Below, in pieces: positions 23,700-37,027 of a stretch of 64,000 nucleotides of DNA. This stretch comes from Mytilus trossulus. Its lineage: Eukaryota; Mollusca; Bivalvia; Mytilida; Mytilidae. Location of the stretch: contig NW_026963310.1 in the NCBI RefSeq assembly GCF_036588685.1, forward strand, positions 620,001 to 684,000. The letters run 5' to 3'. A program made the translations under genes and the position numbers. Positions within the stretch are counted from its first letter, which is position 1, and each line of letters starts with the position of its first letter. Below the pieces are notes generated by a model that ran no database searches, was not told the DNA's origin, and saw nothing but the letters and a program-made list of their open reading frames with translations.

Positions 23700-26480
23700 A
23701 TTATTCTATGCAATCAATAGGTGTACCTTTAGGCAGATTAGACGATTGCCATCATTTAAAATGGCTAAGGGGTAACTATTTCCTTATTTTTACGTGTGAA
23801 ACCAATTCGCAACTTTTTAGCGAGCATGGTTCTAAAATGCGGTCCTGGTCAGCACTTATATTAGTTTTAATAGTAACAGACATTTTTGAGTTTGGCGGAA
23901 CTGTGATGGTTTTATGCAAACTTGCTGAGTTGCAATCTCGTTTCCTCTGTTAACAAATGCCGAATTTATCACTTTATTGTTGATGGTAATTATGGTAGTA
24001 CTCAGGTTTATTACTGCGCTCAGTGTGTCAAAACTATATAGCCTATAAGTATAACATCGTCTGTTAATGGCTCTTTGCACACATTCCATTGTATGTTTAC
24101 TCTATTAATGTCAAATGTCGTTCTTTATAATCTTCACAATAACAAGCTGTTAACCCAAACCGTGTAGCGTTACATTCTCCTAATCTCCGTTTTCTGCAGG
24201 AATCAATTTCTCATTTACTAATGTTATCATTGCAGCAGTGTCAACAATCATGCCCGTATTCTGATCATGTATAGTATCTTTTACTGCTAAGCTCTTTCAA
24301 ATGGTTTGTGGGCGTCTGTTCGAGTTCGATTTTATGATGAGGTGATGTTTCATGGCCAATAGACAATGGAATCGTGTGTTGGCCTACTTGCCCGACCCTT
24401 TGCTGTTTATAGACTCCATTCTTGGGATTGCACAATGTTTTGCTCCGTATCCTGGTGAAGGTGACCGTTGTCTGAAATAACCGGGATTTCTTGAGTGTGT
24501 TCGTGGAGATTCTTACCATTGTCTTTATGGACTATATAATATCTAGCTTAGTGGGGTTGTTGCTGATCGATAGGCGTTAAGCTTGGTGTATTTCTATCTG
24601 GCAATCTACCGCGATTTTATTGCTCAGGAGATCTTCCACGTGTGTATTGATCAGGTGATCTTCAATTGAACTGGTGATCTTCCATGATTATTTGATCAGA
24701 AGAACCGAGCTTATATTGATCGTCAAATCCCCAGTTATGCTGATTAGTTGAGAGCATAATATCAACTAGTTTTGTGACAATTTGTGTGAGGTTATGCAAC
24801 TCATTATCCAAATATTGAAGATTTGACGAAGCTAAAGTCCAATCAACTTGAAACTTAGTACACTTGTTGCTTATGATATTATCATTGAACATAGAAAATG
24901 AAAGTGGGAGTTTCAGGTTAAAGTTTTCGGTCAATGTAGATTTTGATGAAATTGAAGTCAAATCAACTTGAAGCTAAGTACAAAAATAAAAAGAAGATGT
25001 GGTATGATTGTCAATGAGACAACTATCCTCAAAAGACCAAAATGACAAAGACATTAACAACTATAGGTCACCGTACGGCCTTCAACAACGAGAAAAGTTC
25101 ATACTGCATAGTCTCTATAAATGTTCCCTATAGTATAATCTTTCTAATTTTGAAGCCAAATAAGATTTTTATCCTATTTCACGTCTATGGAACATGGAAA
25201 ATAATTGAGTGAGGCATCCGTGTACTTTGGACACATTCTTGTTTTAAGGGCTTTAAATCATCATTTGTGTTTACATTGCGAGCCTATTCAAAGCCAACAT
25301 CGGTCTGGAAATGTGGGGCCTACACACATTTTTCCTGTTTTCCCATTTTCATCTACCGGCAGTTCGTTCAAATTGGTAAATTAACGCCTCCAATTTCATG
25401 AATCCTCTTCAATTGAGTCTGAAGAAGAGGTTATGCCACACTCTTTTGGTTTTCTCTACCCTTTCCTAGATCGGCAAGTGGAGTCAGCTGGCATTTATGG
25501 GAAGCCTGTTAGAGCTCCTGGAGCTGACGAGGTTGTCATAATGTTAGTGATAAATGTGGGATTTGTCATTGGCTCGACGGGGATGATACTGTAAGTAGGA
25601 ACTGCATTCAGCATTGGAGAAACTTGATAGAATTCTCTTGTAACCAATTGCTTCTGTAAGGGTGTGCTGTTCTGAACCAAAAATTATTGATTCATAGTAG
25701 ATGGTAAGTTAGTGTAAGAAGACGCATAAGTCTTTTGCTGGTATCGTTGGTTAGTGCTAGAGGTTTATAGTATGTTCTGAAATGGAGATTGTAGTTGAAT
25801 AATTTGAACTGTCTCATGCAGGGCCAAGGGCTTAAGGTGAAGACACCTTCAACAGAATTGGCGCGGTTGATGGTTCATGCGAACTACAATTGGGGAAAGA
25901 AAGACTCAATGCATGGATTTTGTAGTTTACTTTGATAAACTTGCGTTGAACTGGCTAGCCTTCGGTCAGATTTTGACTTAGCTAATGTGTCCATTGCAGG
26001 AATTTTAACTTTTTTATTTCGATTGTCCACTCATTCTTTTACTACAGATGCTAGTTGTTGGAAGGTACCCTGCTGTTCAAATGCACTTTTAAATTGAACT
26101 CCTTCCTCAGTTATTGTCAGCTTGAATATCCTATTGGTCTGACCATCAGTTCCGTCAAACAATTATAACTAGCCTTGTGGTCTATCCTGTCTTCAGACTG
26201 CTGAAGTTGCTGAGATATTGCTCTCTTCTGTTCGCTATTGATATTCATTGCCTCTTTCTGTTCAGCTCGAAAAAGATCAGCACATATTTGATCAATTCAC
26301 GCTTCGCTCTGTTTTATATTGCGTTAAATCTCAGCTGTTCTCTGAGCATTATATATTCTATCTGCTAAAATTCTTTATACAATTGTTTAATAATCATTTC
26401 TGAGCTGTTCTCTGTTAAAGCGTCTTAAGTTTTGGGTTTCTCCATATCCCCAAGTGATTCAGTTTCTGCCATTTAAATAT
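23700..26480 (-). pseudogene. Highly degenerate LTR-retrotransposon gag-protease region
   Basis: On the minus strand, VDTAAM at 24245-24228 followed by ITLVNEKLIP matches the active-site region of retroelement aspartic proteases (D-T/S-G/A-A). Text downstream (SAVINLSTTTITINNK-like, near 24020) fits the protease C-terminal half. Upstream, broken frames rich in Q, E and R at 26480-26150 (SEQKRAISQQLQQSEDRID) look like a gag coiled coil. Many stops and shifts interrupt all of it, and repeat insertions at 24985 and elsewhere cut it. The gag assignment is weak and the protease motif moderate. Confidence 0.4.
24770..25260 (+). repeat. Dispersed repeat interrupted by a family-L fragment
   Basis: GAAGT(C/A)AAATCAACTTGAA phrases at 24835 and 24955 and ATGGAACATGGAAAATAATT with GCATCCGTGTACTT near 25190-25240 match the repeat at 32920-33115. 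Between them, 24985-25117 is a minus-oriented family-L fragment (AGAAGATGTGGTATGATTGT, CACCGTACGGCCTTCAACAA). Confidence 0.5.
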
Positions 26481-27139
26481 TCTTGGTCTTGTTGTCCTCA
26501 ATTCCTGCCATTTCACTGATATGTGTTTAAATGATTCTCAATTCACAGTTTAATATCTCAAATGGCAAAATATTTCGACCCAAGAAATAAGATAGGCACT
26601 GAATAATATCTTAAGGCAGATACATCCCAAATCACAGCTTTTATATATGTGTGACCAAGACAACAAAAAGGGTAGCTTTTAATGAAATCTACTACTGTAG
26701 CCTTTTATGAAATTCATACTACTTTATGTATGAAATGACAGGCAAGGCAAAATCAAAAAGGACAGAACTGGGACAAATAATAAATGACACTATGCAAAAA
26801 TAAATTGCTGATATTAATGTCAATTCTCAATAATGAATATTGCTTCTTTTTCAAGGCAGCCATTATGAAAATAGCCGCCATTTCAAAGACAGATCAAAAC
26901 AAAAGAAAATCTTGCTAAGTACGCCAAGTCAATTAAATATGTTGATTTTTGTGCTTCCTGCATCAAATCCACTGTGGTTTGTGCAATACTGGAAAATATT
27001 TTCAAACGAACGGAAGCCATCTTGAATTTTGAGGGTGGGTTCATAGCTAATATTGCTCAGTATACAAAAATGTACCATAATGCAAAAATTGGTGCTATCC
27101 TAACTATTTAAGCAATTTTTCCACCGATCGGCCGTACTA

Positions 27140-28240
27140 TTGAAACAAGGTTGTGTCTTGTCTCCGGCTCTTTTTATTATTTGCTGATGATGTAGTTTTT
27201 ATCGGGAAGTACGAGGCGGAACTACATCGCCTGCTTGATAAAACAGCTAATTCATCCAAAACAAATTCAAGGTTATGATAATAGGTAAGCGTTTAGATAA
27301 AAATAAGAAGTGGCAATTAGGTAACCTGCTCCTCGAGGAGGCCAATGAATACAAATGTCTCTTCATTAACTTTTGCCTACCATAAAAATTGTAACTTAAA
27401 AGAAAACTACCAGCGCAAGTCAATTATATGACAAACTTGCTATATGAGCACGGTTCTTTCAATCGCATATCCTTCGGAGATGCCCTCTGGAACTTGGTAA
27501 TACAGCCATATATCGCACACGGTTGTGGTGTATGGTTGCCGTCGTCTGTTTCAAGCATTCAGATTCTTGAAACTTAGCAATACAAATCGGCGAACTTCAT
27601 TTTTAGTACTAATATGAATATCCCTAAGTCGACTTTGTTCGTAGATTTAGGTTGGGAACCGATAAATGATTTCCTAGATAGACAAAGGGTGTCTTATTTT
27701 GCTAGATTTCATGACCTACATAAGAATAGATTATGTCGAATCATATTGGACGAACTAAAGGGCTTAACGCTACATCGAGGATAGGGATATCCACAGTATA
27801 TGAAAAATGTGTTTAATTATGTTGGTCTTGATAATTTTTACAACTCAAATGTTAACCTGAATATGTTCAAACAGTTTTTTGGAAGGTTTGTTAGCGAAAG
27901 GGAATTTCAAGTTATAAGAGCAGTGTAGATGCGTTCTCCAAATTTAACCTTGCGTCTGGTAAACAGCCTAATTTGTCAACATTGATCGATTTTAGGTCTA
28001 CAAGCATAAATATGTTAACTCGAACAAATTGTTCCCCATGAGTCAAGTTTTGTATAGAATGAATATATACGAGACTCCCATTGTCAAATGTGTTTATGCA
28101 AATCTGAGGAATTCGTGGCACATTTCGTTCTCGAATGTTCTGAATATTCTCCTATACGAAATAAGTATTTTGTCGATATAAATGAGTACCTAAGTACTAA
28201 CTTCCCCTACTTTTCTTCACAGAGTTACCGTCCAACGGAA
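27140..28240 (+). pseudogene. Non-LTR retrotransposon reverse-transcriptase remnant
   Basis: Fragments in shifting frames read KQGCVLSPALF (27150), FADDVVFIGKYEAELHRLL (27180, the catalytic FADD), VIQPYIAHGCGVWLPSS (27500) and LGWEPINDFLDRQRVSYFAR (27650), in the order expected for a LINE ORF2. The spacing between the PALF and FADD motifs is too short, so an internal deletion is present, and several stops and shifts follow. The element is dead. Confidence 0.75.
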
Positions 28241-28399
28241 AAATAAACATACTGCTAGGTGACTATTTTAAAAGTTTAATCCAAATGTTTGTAAACATGT
28301 TGACACTTTTAATAAAAAGATGTTGGGTGAAATGTTCACTAAGAGATCTTCGAATTTTTGAAAAGTAAGCTAACTGTGATTTACGTGTGACACTTATGG

Positions 28400-28745
28400 A
28401 ATAACCGTTTCACAAATGATATCGGATATGTTCCTTACGTCGTGACTACAATCCCCTTCCCTTTCATGAATTTGACCTACCGAATTAGACTGTTTACCGG
28501 ATTTGTAATCACATAAGCAACACGACGGGTGCCGCATGTGGAGCAGGATCTGCTTACCCTTCCGGAGCACCTGAGATCACCCCTAGTTTTGGGTGGGGTT
28601 CGTGTTGTTTATTCTTTAGTTTTCTATGTTGTGTCATGTGTACTATTGTTTTCTGTTTGTCTTTTTCATTTTTAGCCATGGCGTTGTCAGTTTGATTTAG
28701 ATTTACGAGTTTGACTGTCCCTTTGGTATCTTTCGTCCCTCTTTT
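28400..28745 (+). repeat. Dispersed repeat family R, long copy
   Basis: It starts near TTCACAAATGATATCGGATA and includes AAGCAACACGACGGGTGCCG, ending TTTGGTATCTTTCGTCCCTC. It directly follows the LINE remnant, so it could be that element's 3' untranslated end; the copy at 47775 lacks the LINE part. Confidence 0.65.
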
Positions 28746-29033
28746 AATTTATGTGATCTCTTAATGTTGATATTTTATATTAATACATATATATACTGCT
28801 GTTATGTTTTACATGAGTGTTGACTTGTTTAAAAAAGAATTATTTTTAGCTTTGATATTGTCTTAATGTATGTGTGTTTTTATTTCATTGTACATTATTC
28901 ATTGTATATGCTCTTAGACGCATTTGTCGGTACCCTGCCTGCAATTGGCCCCGTTGTAAAGGGGTAGTGTCTTCATAAACATGTGTTTATATCTACAAGA
29001 CATAGTTAATGAAATACAGTATCAGGTCATTTA

Positions 29034-29316
29034 TATGGCAAGCCATTTTACTATTTATTCGAATTTCAAGATATCTCATATAATATATAAGATATCTTAA
29101 ATGATTTCCCTTTTATAAGATATCTTATATATTATATAAGATATCTTATATATTAAATAAGACATCTCATAAAGTTTCTAAGATATCGTATATCATGTAT
29201 ATACTTTATTAGATATTTTCTAAAGTTTATAAGATATCTTATAAACTATATTAGATGTCTTATAAAGTTTATGAGACATCTTAAAGAAAGAATAAATAGC
29301 AAAATGGTTTGCCATA
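29034..29316. mobile_element. TA-flanked TIR element with an AGATATCTTATA satellite core
   Basis: The left end TATGGCAAGCCATTTTACTA and the right end, inverted, TATGGCAAACCATTTTGCTA form inverted repeats of about 27 bp ending in TA. The core repeats variants of the near-palindrome AAGATATCTTATA(A) about ten times. It has the same plan as the 18547 element at one fifth of the length. Confidence 0.75.
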
Positions 29317-29924
29317 CATATGTGTCATCTTAATCGCTGCTATTTACAATTGTTACTATCACTACTTGTTTTATTTGATGCGTTTTAAAACTTGATTATT
29401 GACACACACACAGTATCGGACATTATTTTGAACGATAAAGTATTTTGGAATGACGAATAGTTTATTGTGGTACACGTAAAAGTGTATTGCATGGATACTG
29501 CATCTTGAACGCATAAGGTTCAACAGATCAGGCACCACTTGTGCTAACCATCATGTTGGTAATAGTAAGTACAATACCAATTATTTACATATTTGTATGT
29601 TGAAAAACTAAATTGAAATTGTACAGGATTTTGATAACAATAATACATTTTCGGATTACTTGAAAACATCAACGGTTGATGAATGGGTTCGTCTCTAATT
29701 TTCATACCCGTGTTTACAAGACTGGTTTTTGTCTTTTGTTCGTTGGTTTTGTTGCTTTGCCGATGTGTTGTTCGTCTCGTTTTTCTCTTATGAATTTAAC
29801 TACATAGAAATGAAATTTTGAATAATAAACTCATCCTCGCTTTTGACGCAGGGTTTATTTCTCACCGATATTGTCAGTTTTTAAATGTGAAAGTAGAAAA
29901 GACATCACAATTAACAAAAAAAAG

Positions 29925-30012
29925 CTGTAGTTTTATTGGAAATGAGACAACTCTCCACAAAAGAATGAAATAATACAGACATAATAATCATAGATCACCA
30001 TACGGCTTTAAT
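29925..30012 (-). repeat. Family-L retroelement 3' fragment
   Basis: AATGAGACAACTCTCCACAA and CACCATACGGC match the other minus-oriented copies in shortened form. Confidence 0.5.
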
Positions 30013-30283
30013 TTGATTTGTCTTAATCCAAATAACTTTAAAATCATGTGTTAGTGAAAGGTAGTTTTGTTGCTAAGTAAACTTTTTTTTTAAAGTGATT
30101 TAGATATCTAGTTAAAGTGTTATCTTAAAGTAAGAGAACTTGACAAAATAACTGTATGGCCTTGACATACTTAAGTAATACATTGAGATATTTTTGGATT
30201 CTTTATCTCTGTAAAAGTATATTCAGTTGAAGGGCGTACTTCGTCGATGGTATAACAACAATAAAAAAAAACAGGAACTAGCC

Positions 30284-32221
30284 ATGTTATGTGTAGTATT
30301 GCTCCTGTTTACTGTGCCTGTGGTTTCTTTCTTATTAGAAACATCTACACCGAAACAAGTGATTGGTGGAAGTAGTTTTCTCACGGATGAACATTACAAT
30401 GTACTCATGGATATGCTAATTCAAGAGAGAAAATCGCGTCGTAGTTTGGAACAATACGTGGGTCAGTTAAATCAAAAGATTGCAAGTGCGGAAAACGAGA
30501 TTTTGAATACGGGATCAGTAGTTGGAATCCTACAGAAAACCCAATCACAACAGGACTTGATGAACATGATAATTGGTCTTCAACATAAGGCCAATGTTAC
30601 AGATGACAAAAATGATAAACTACTTCTAGAAAATACAAATCTTAAACGTGAGCTTGATGTACTAAAACATGAAGCTAATGAATTACGGAGTGATGTTAAT
30701 GGATTAAAATCCCTAAAAAGTGTTGTACAAATGCAATCCGTGCAACATTTGAATAACATAACAAATCACTCAGAACACAAATAATAAAATAAGCATACTT
30801 GTGTCAGATGCCACAGCACGGAAACAGGACTTTATAGCTTTGGTAAACGAAGCATCGGAAATGAAAAAGGAGTCAGTCAGACAAAATACTTTCTTGCAGG
30901 GCACAATGAATGAATTCCGCAATTTTACAATTGGTTTCATGTACAGAATGCAATTAAATATGACCACAGAATTGAAAGAGATAGTTCTGAATGTGTCGTC
31001 AAAGATAACTAATGAGCAAGGTATTTACGCTATCAGTGATATATTATTTATTTGATTTTTGTTAATTCTGTATAGCATTTCAAATTAATTTTAGACACTT
31101 TTAACAAAAAAATCAACAAATAATCCAAAGTCAGTAATATCAAAAGTCGCATGAGATGAAAAACAAACCCGACCACCTGAGTCTCAAATTGAAAAAAGAT
31201 GATATAAATTATATAATATATCATACAGTCGTGATACGAAAACTTCGAAGTGACTATTAAGATAAAATTCCTGATTAATGATACTTGTCTGGCTTTGGAA
31301 ACTATATTGTATAGCTGGACAATTATGTCGTATTGATGTATTATAAACTTTTCGGGGTTTTTTTCACAAAACTTTTGGGGTTACTCTGCCGTGTTATTTA
31401 TTATATGATGTTTCAAACATTATTGGTATATCTGAGCAAAGACCAAACTAGAGAACTGTGTACATTATGTTAACTTAAGATGATATTGATATTTTCTGAG
31501 ATATACTAGTATTTGGTTTTTTTTTCTTTTATATTGACAAAATTGTAGAGCAGCCTAAACAGACACAAAAGTTTAGTGCGACAGCTACTAGAAGCCAGCA
31601 GCCAAAACCACATTGACATACAGCACAGGCAAAGAACACAACTGACATAAAAATTCAAACAAACATTGAAAAAAATTCAACAATGTCGTCAACAAAAAAT
31701 AAGCAACTTTGACAAAAACGCCAAAATCGTGTAATGTTTTAAAATATTGCACACTTATTGTAAATATCTGTGATACTTCATCTTTTTATTTGAAATAATG
31801 ATACATTTCTATATTTACATATATACATTCTTGTTGTTATTTTCTAGTTGCAGTAACAGCATGTGGAGGTGGGACTTACACATCTGGGGAGAAAGCGAAG
31901 TTTAAAAGTGTACAACAACACAAAGGATTGCGCAATCTTGATTCGTTTAAGCAGTTAGGAACATTTACATGTGAGGTGGAAGGAGTATATGTGTTCTTTG
32001 CTAGTATGGTTTCCTTGTCGCCAGGTGCATATTTTCAGTGGTAGAAGAATTCAGTGCCCCAAAGTTATGTCTATATTTCTAGGCAGCCTCCTTCTTATGA
32101 ATCAGGATCTGGCATGTTGGCAGTACAACTTACTGTAGGCGATACTATCACATTAAAAAGTGCTTCTTCAAAAGTTACTATAGATCCACTTTCTTGCATA
32201 ACAATATTTAAGATTCAATAA
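30284..32221 (+). pseudogene. C1q-domain gene 3, disabled
   Basis: Exons at 30284-31020 and 31848-32221 show the conserved plan: signal peptide (MLCVVLLLFTVPVVSF), coiled-coil stalk, phase-1 intron (donor G|GTATTT, acceptor TTTCTAG) and C1q head. The stalk frame stops at about 30782 after NITNHSEHK. The homologous reading resumes one frame over from about 30777 (NKISILVSDATARKQDF), showing a one-base loss and a small deletion. In the head exon a TAG at 32042-32044 falls after FQW, cutting off the RPPSYESGS and VGDTITL part, which is otherwise well preserved. The AATAAA at 32217-32222 overlaps the original stop codon. The stalk is clearly diverged from genes 1 and 2. The start is the ATG at 30284, where the hydrophobic segment begins. 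Confidence 0.8.
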
Positions 32222-34204
32222 AATTCTTAAGATTATGATTGTGTCGCAGACAAAAAAACTGTTATGTATTTGTTTCTTCATACAGACTGCATGGTGTAGT
32301 ATTGTATTTACTTTGTCTAGAAACCAAGTGCATTCTCTAGAGAGTAAAGGACACGTTTTGCTTTGGCTAACTACACAATATTACATACTTTTTCATGTAC
32401 GTAGTACCACTGCATATATAACGCTTCTGGTGGACCAATATTATATAAAGGTACCAAATGTTTAGTACCATAAGTTTAGTTCAGTCACTCGGTACTGACA
32501 TGATTTATAACATATATATCGCATGTTTCAAAAATTGTCTGATAATAAATTTAATAATTGTTAAGAAACGAAGATTACGACTTCTCCAAGCAATGTAGCC
32601 TCGGATGATTTTGATTATATACCATCTTTGTTCATCTATCTCTAAATATGTGTTGGTACTTAACAATTTTATTATCGGTTTCTTACATGTATTTAACTTT
32701 GAGTAGAATTCATGTAGGTATATCAAAAAAGCGGTTTGGACGCAACATTTTCATACAAAATTCATTTTTATATTTTACATAACTGAACATTCTTGAAACA
32801 TATTTTCATAATTAGATGTCGATTCTATGTTTTTAAATAAAAAAAAAGTTATCATTTGTGTTTTTACGACCCATTATTGGGAATTATGTTGTCTGGGCTG
32901 TGCGTGCGTCCTTCTTCTGGTTAAAGTTTTTGGTCGAAATAGTTTTTGATGAAGTTGAAGTCCAATCAACTGGAAACTTAGTAAACATCTTCCCTATGAT
33001 ATGATCTTAGTTGATATGAAATTAGAGATTTTATCCAATTTTCACGGTCCACTGAACATAGAAAATGATAGTGCGGTTGGGGCAGCCGTGTACTTGGTAC
33101 ACATTTCTGTTTTTACTATCATTGACTATATACTGATATCAAATAATGGTTTGATAGTTTTTGTTTCTGTTACGAAACTGTGATAATGTTGTAAATTTTC
33201 GCTATTAAGTCGTCCAAAAAAATATTTCATCTTTGTATTCATATCCCGGTTCCTTACGCATGAGTTTGTGTTTAGCAAAACTCTGAAACAGCTGGTAAAA
33301 TAAACGAACGATTGAAACACATATTTTGTTTGTGTACGGGAGTCTATTAAAGGCTACCTTGAAGGACCATAAGATGGCTGAGGCTTACTATTGAACCATA
33401 TAAAAATGTTTAACCTAAGAACCGAATATGATCAGAGTCTCAGTTATGATGATTATATCATATAAGATACTCAAAGGTCACATCATGGTCACATATGATC
33501 TTAACTTCGATCTTGAACCTGTCTTTCAAGTCACACACTTGAAAAATATATTTCTCAAAATCTAGTTAATTTTTTGTACAGAGTTCAGTGTAATTATGAT
33601 ATTTGTTGAATTCATTGGGGGTTTTCACTTGGATCACATGTTTTAGAAATTATTTTAGAATAAAATTCAACCAAAACAAAAAGGTCAAAAGAATACAAAA
33701 AAAAGGTCAGAGGTTATCTTTGTTTCAAAAGTTCTATTCTGCCAGAACACATTTAATTGCATATATATATTAGACAAAAATCTTCACAAGTTAACCAATA
33801 TTATAATGTTTATAACCTTTTCCCTGTTTACAAGCTTTAGTGTCCATGTAACCTAAATTTTTCAAATTGTCCGAGTATTTTTCTAGTTTCAGCTTTCTGC
33901 AAACGTCTATATCCTTTTTGGGGTAAACGAATCTAACTCCATAACTCCGGACCCAATATTTCTCCAACTTTGTACATTAGTAGTTGCAGGTTTATTTGAT
34001 TGCGACGAAGAGAGGCGCGGAATATACCAAATATATAGCCTAACTCATGAAACTAATGAAAAATACCAAGGCAAACAAAATCAAAAAACGATAAAAGATA
34101 AACACAACAGTCTACAAAACAGAATGTAAGATAGAGTCACACAATCACATCCAAAAACCAAGGGATTTTTAGGTGCGCCAGAATAGAAGATAAATCCTCA
34201 TTTG
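32222..34204. other. No gene; 3' flank of C1q locus 3 and dispersed repeats
   Basis: 32230-32540 is homologous to the flank of locus 2. 32920-33115 is a copy of the repeat at 24770 (GAAGTTGAAGTCCAATCAAC, GGTCCACTGAACATAGAAAA). The remainder is AT-rich and featureless to me. Confidence 0.45.
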
Positions 34205-36058
34205 TAAAATCTGTAATGAGGGGGGGGGCAAGGGGTTTAACTGTTATGCTGTTATGGGGCATTTTAATTCTTTGTTATCTGTTATTCTGAAAATATAATT
34301 GCTGTTAGCTGTTATTGTCTAATTCTTTGCTAGCTGTTATAGGACTAATTTCTATTTTGTTATCTGTTATTGTGAGAATCTATTTGCTGTTAACTGTTAT
34401 TGAAAATTTGAATGTTAGCATATTGACAGCCAATCTTCCGTAAAAATTGAAGATAATTGAAAATTGTGATTTGAATGGATAATAGTCTCATTGGCACGCT
34501 TACCACATCTTCTTACAATGCATATCTATTGGCAATAGATATACATTGTAGTTGGGGTCTTTCTATTGGTGATATCAAGTGGCCCTGTAGTTGCAGCAGA
34601 ATTTCAGTAACATACACCACATAAACTTATAAAATCAATTGGACCCAGGACAATACCAGTATATATTATTACTATTATTTGTAGTAAATTCCATTGTCTG
34701 TGAACATGTAGAATTTTGTACAATTATAGTATGAATTTTGTTATAAAAAAAGCCTTCGTACATCCTATAGATTTTTTATTCAATGACCACATAATAATCT
34801 TTATTTTGTACTATTACACGACTGTCCCTACTTAGGGAAGGATTGGACATCAACTAGCATGCTAAAGTTGACGCAGTCACATTCTGTATGTGCCGATTTC
34901 CAAATCAGGAGATTGGATTCAGTGGTTGTAGTTTGTTACTGTGTTACTAAGTTTCTCGTTCACTCTTTTGTGGATAAATTAAACAGTTAGTTTTCTCCTT
35001 TGAATTGCTTTACATTAATAAGTGGTGTGGGTTTGAATAATTGCTTTGGGAATCAAACAACATATTTTTCTTTTAGCATTTATATTATATGTGCAACTCC
35101 CTCTATTTTCATGTACACGAAAGAGAACCCTGACCATCATATTTTTTAAAGCTTTTTAACTGCTTCACATGGCGAAAATTGAAGCTCAGAAACCATTGAT
35201 GCAAATACAGATATGTCTTCAGTTTAATTTTTCGACAAATACCCTTTTTAAAATCCTACAGCTTCTCTAATGATGTACCCAAATTTTCCGTATTCTATAA
35301 TTTCACATGATAAGATACATCATTGGTGTTTCACTTGGTGTCATCCAAATTTTCACTTTGTCCAATTTCTATTATACTATCAGAATTGTCACTTGAGTCA
35401 ATTTCTATTATCAGAATAACCATAACTGGCATGCATGTTTCAGTTACATGTCCTGTCTCCACTGATCTTGGTATTTTTGTATTTTATAAGTAAGTTTTAT
35501 CATGAGGTCATTAAATAAAAAAAAATATTGTCGGCATCAATGTTTTTTTAATACTTGTATTAAAAGTATATATATTGCTTTTCAGAAAAAAAATATTTAA
35601 AAATCAAATTGATAACAAAGTGTCACTGCCATCACTTTTTTTCAAAAATTAAATAAAAAAACCTAAATCATAAAAATCTTTCCAAAAACATTTTGTCAAA
35701 TGCCCTAGATTAAAAATATCCCTATATCAAAAACAGAAACTAGCAATTTCGTTCAGAAAATTCTGAAAGTGCATACTCTAACTTACTGTACAAGATACGG
35801 ACAAAAATCCACCAAGGCAGAACTGCCTGAACGGCCGAAACGTTTTGTTTACACAAATTACAATTTTCTATGTCCATATCACAAGTTAAATACTAAGATC
35901 TACGAGTCGTCTACTGGATTGGTCCTGAAAAGATTTATTTTCATATTTCATTTACTGTTATCTGTTATTGTCCCTTTTCAATTCCTTGTTATCTGTTTTT
36001 CACCAAATCAATTCACTGTTTTGCTGTTATTGGGACCCCCCTTGCCCCCCCCTCTGTA
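34205..36058. mobile_element. Possible G-tract-ended TIR element with CTGTTATTG-rich ends
   Basis: GAGGGGGGGGGCAAGGGG near 34220 is inverted as CCCCCTTGCCCCCCCCTC near 36050. Next to each end are several copies of CTGTTATCTGTTATTG-like text. A family-L fragment lies inside at 34445-34520. The 96-codon frame at 35769-36059 runs through the right end and is not supported as a gene. Confidence 0.4.
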
Positions 36059-36059
36059 A

Positions 36060-37027
36060 TTCCAATCTGAATTACATGAAATGTTTTAAAACGAGGCTAG
36101 ATGTGTAAGCAGAGTATGCATCTCCTGATAAAAATGTACCACAATTCAAGTGCAGTCACATTCTGCTAAAGGTAATAAAAAATTAAAAGTGTTTGTCTTG
36201 TAGTTTGGTTATACAAGTGAAAGCTATAGCCGGCAATAACAAAAAAGTTCGGTACTTATGATATATTACTTTTTTGTAGTATAGTTGATTTGTTTCGATT
36301 TTTTGTTCCTGTTTTTAGTAAAACACAAATAATTCACTCGGTAAATCAAATTAAATGTTTTAGTTTCAATTAATTTCCGTCTTTTTTATTTACAAAATAT
36401 TCAAATATAGGAACTATATTAATATATTTTCTCTTCGTGAAAGGTAATAGTACTCGTATCAGAATAGAATTTTAAAGACAACACCTGGATTATTGTCAGA
36501 AAATTTTCAAACCCTATATACTCTACAAAATAAATTTGTTATTTGTTTTCAGTAACGCAGTTACGTTGCGATGGAATAGGTTTTACTTAAACACACGTTT
36601 TATTTCAAATGTGTGTATCATTTTGGAATCCATTTCAATAAATCGCAGGGGCTAATCTTGCCTTTTGATTGGTTTTTTAACACAAAAATGTCAAAATTTA
36701 TAGTAAAATAGAATTATTGTAATTCTTACAAGACAGCAATTACATGGTTTTCTTTTACTTTTGTTGATGATTTATAAAATACTTCTTGTATAAATAAAAC
36801 ATAATATTTAACAAGGATGACAGCAAATGACATTTTTTCCTACATAAATGCACCAGAGTAGCACTTGCCGATTGCATTTGTCAAATTGTATTTGCAAATC
36901 AAATTTGGCATTAATTACTGAAAAACTATTAGCTAAACATGATTTCTAGCTGTAGTGTATCCATATATATATATCCATAAAAAACTAAAATTTGTATGGT
37001 TACATTATATCCAAACATTGGATAGAG
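36060..37027. other. No gene; 3' flank of the CABIT-SAM gene
   Basis: AT-rich. On the minus strand, the first AATAAA downstream of the stop that I notice lies near 36600, a candidate poly(A) signal about 430 bases past the stop. Confidence 0.35.

Larger units (their letters stand above)
22817..27140. mobile_element. Possible large TIR element or two related ends (CCGGCCGAT family)
   Basis: AGTCCGGCCGATTGGTG at 22817 and CCACCGATCGGCCGTACT ending near 27139 are inverted to each other; each is followed internally by GAGCAG/GCAATT-like and GCGGCCATTT/GCCGCCATTT text. They may be the ends of one 4.3-kb element carrying nested retroelements, or two separate small elements. Confidence 0.3.
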
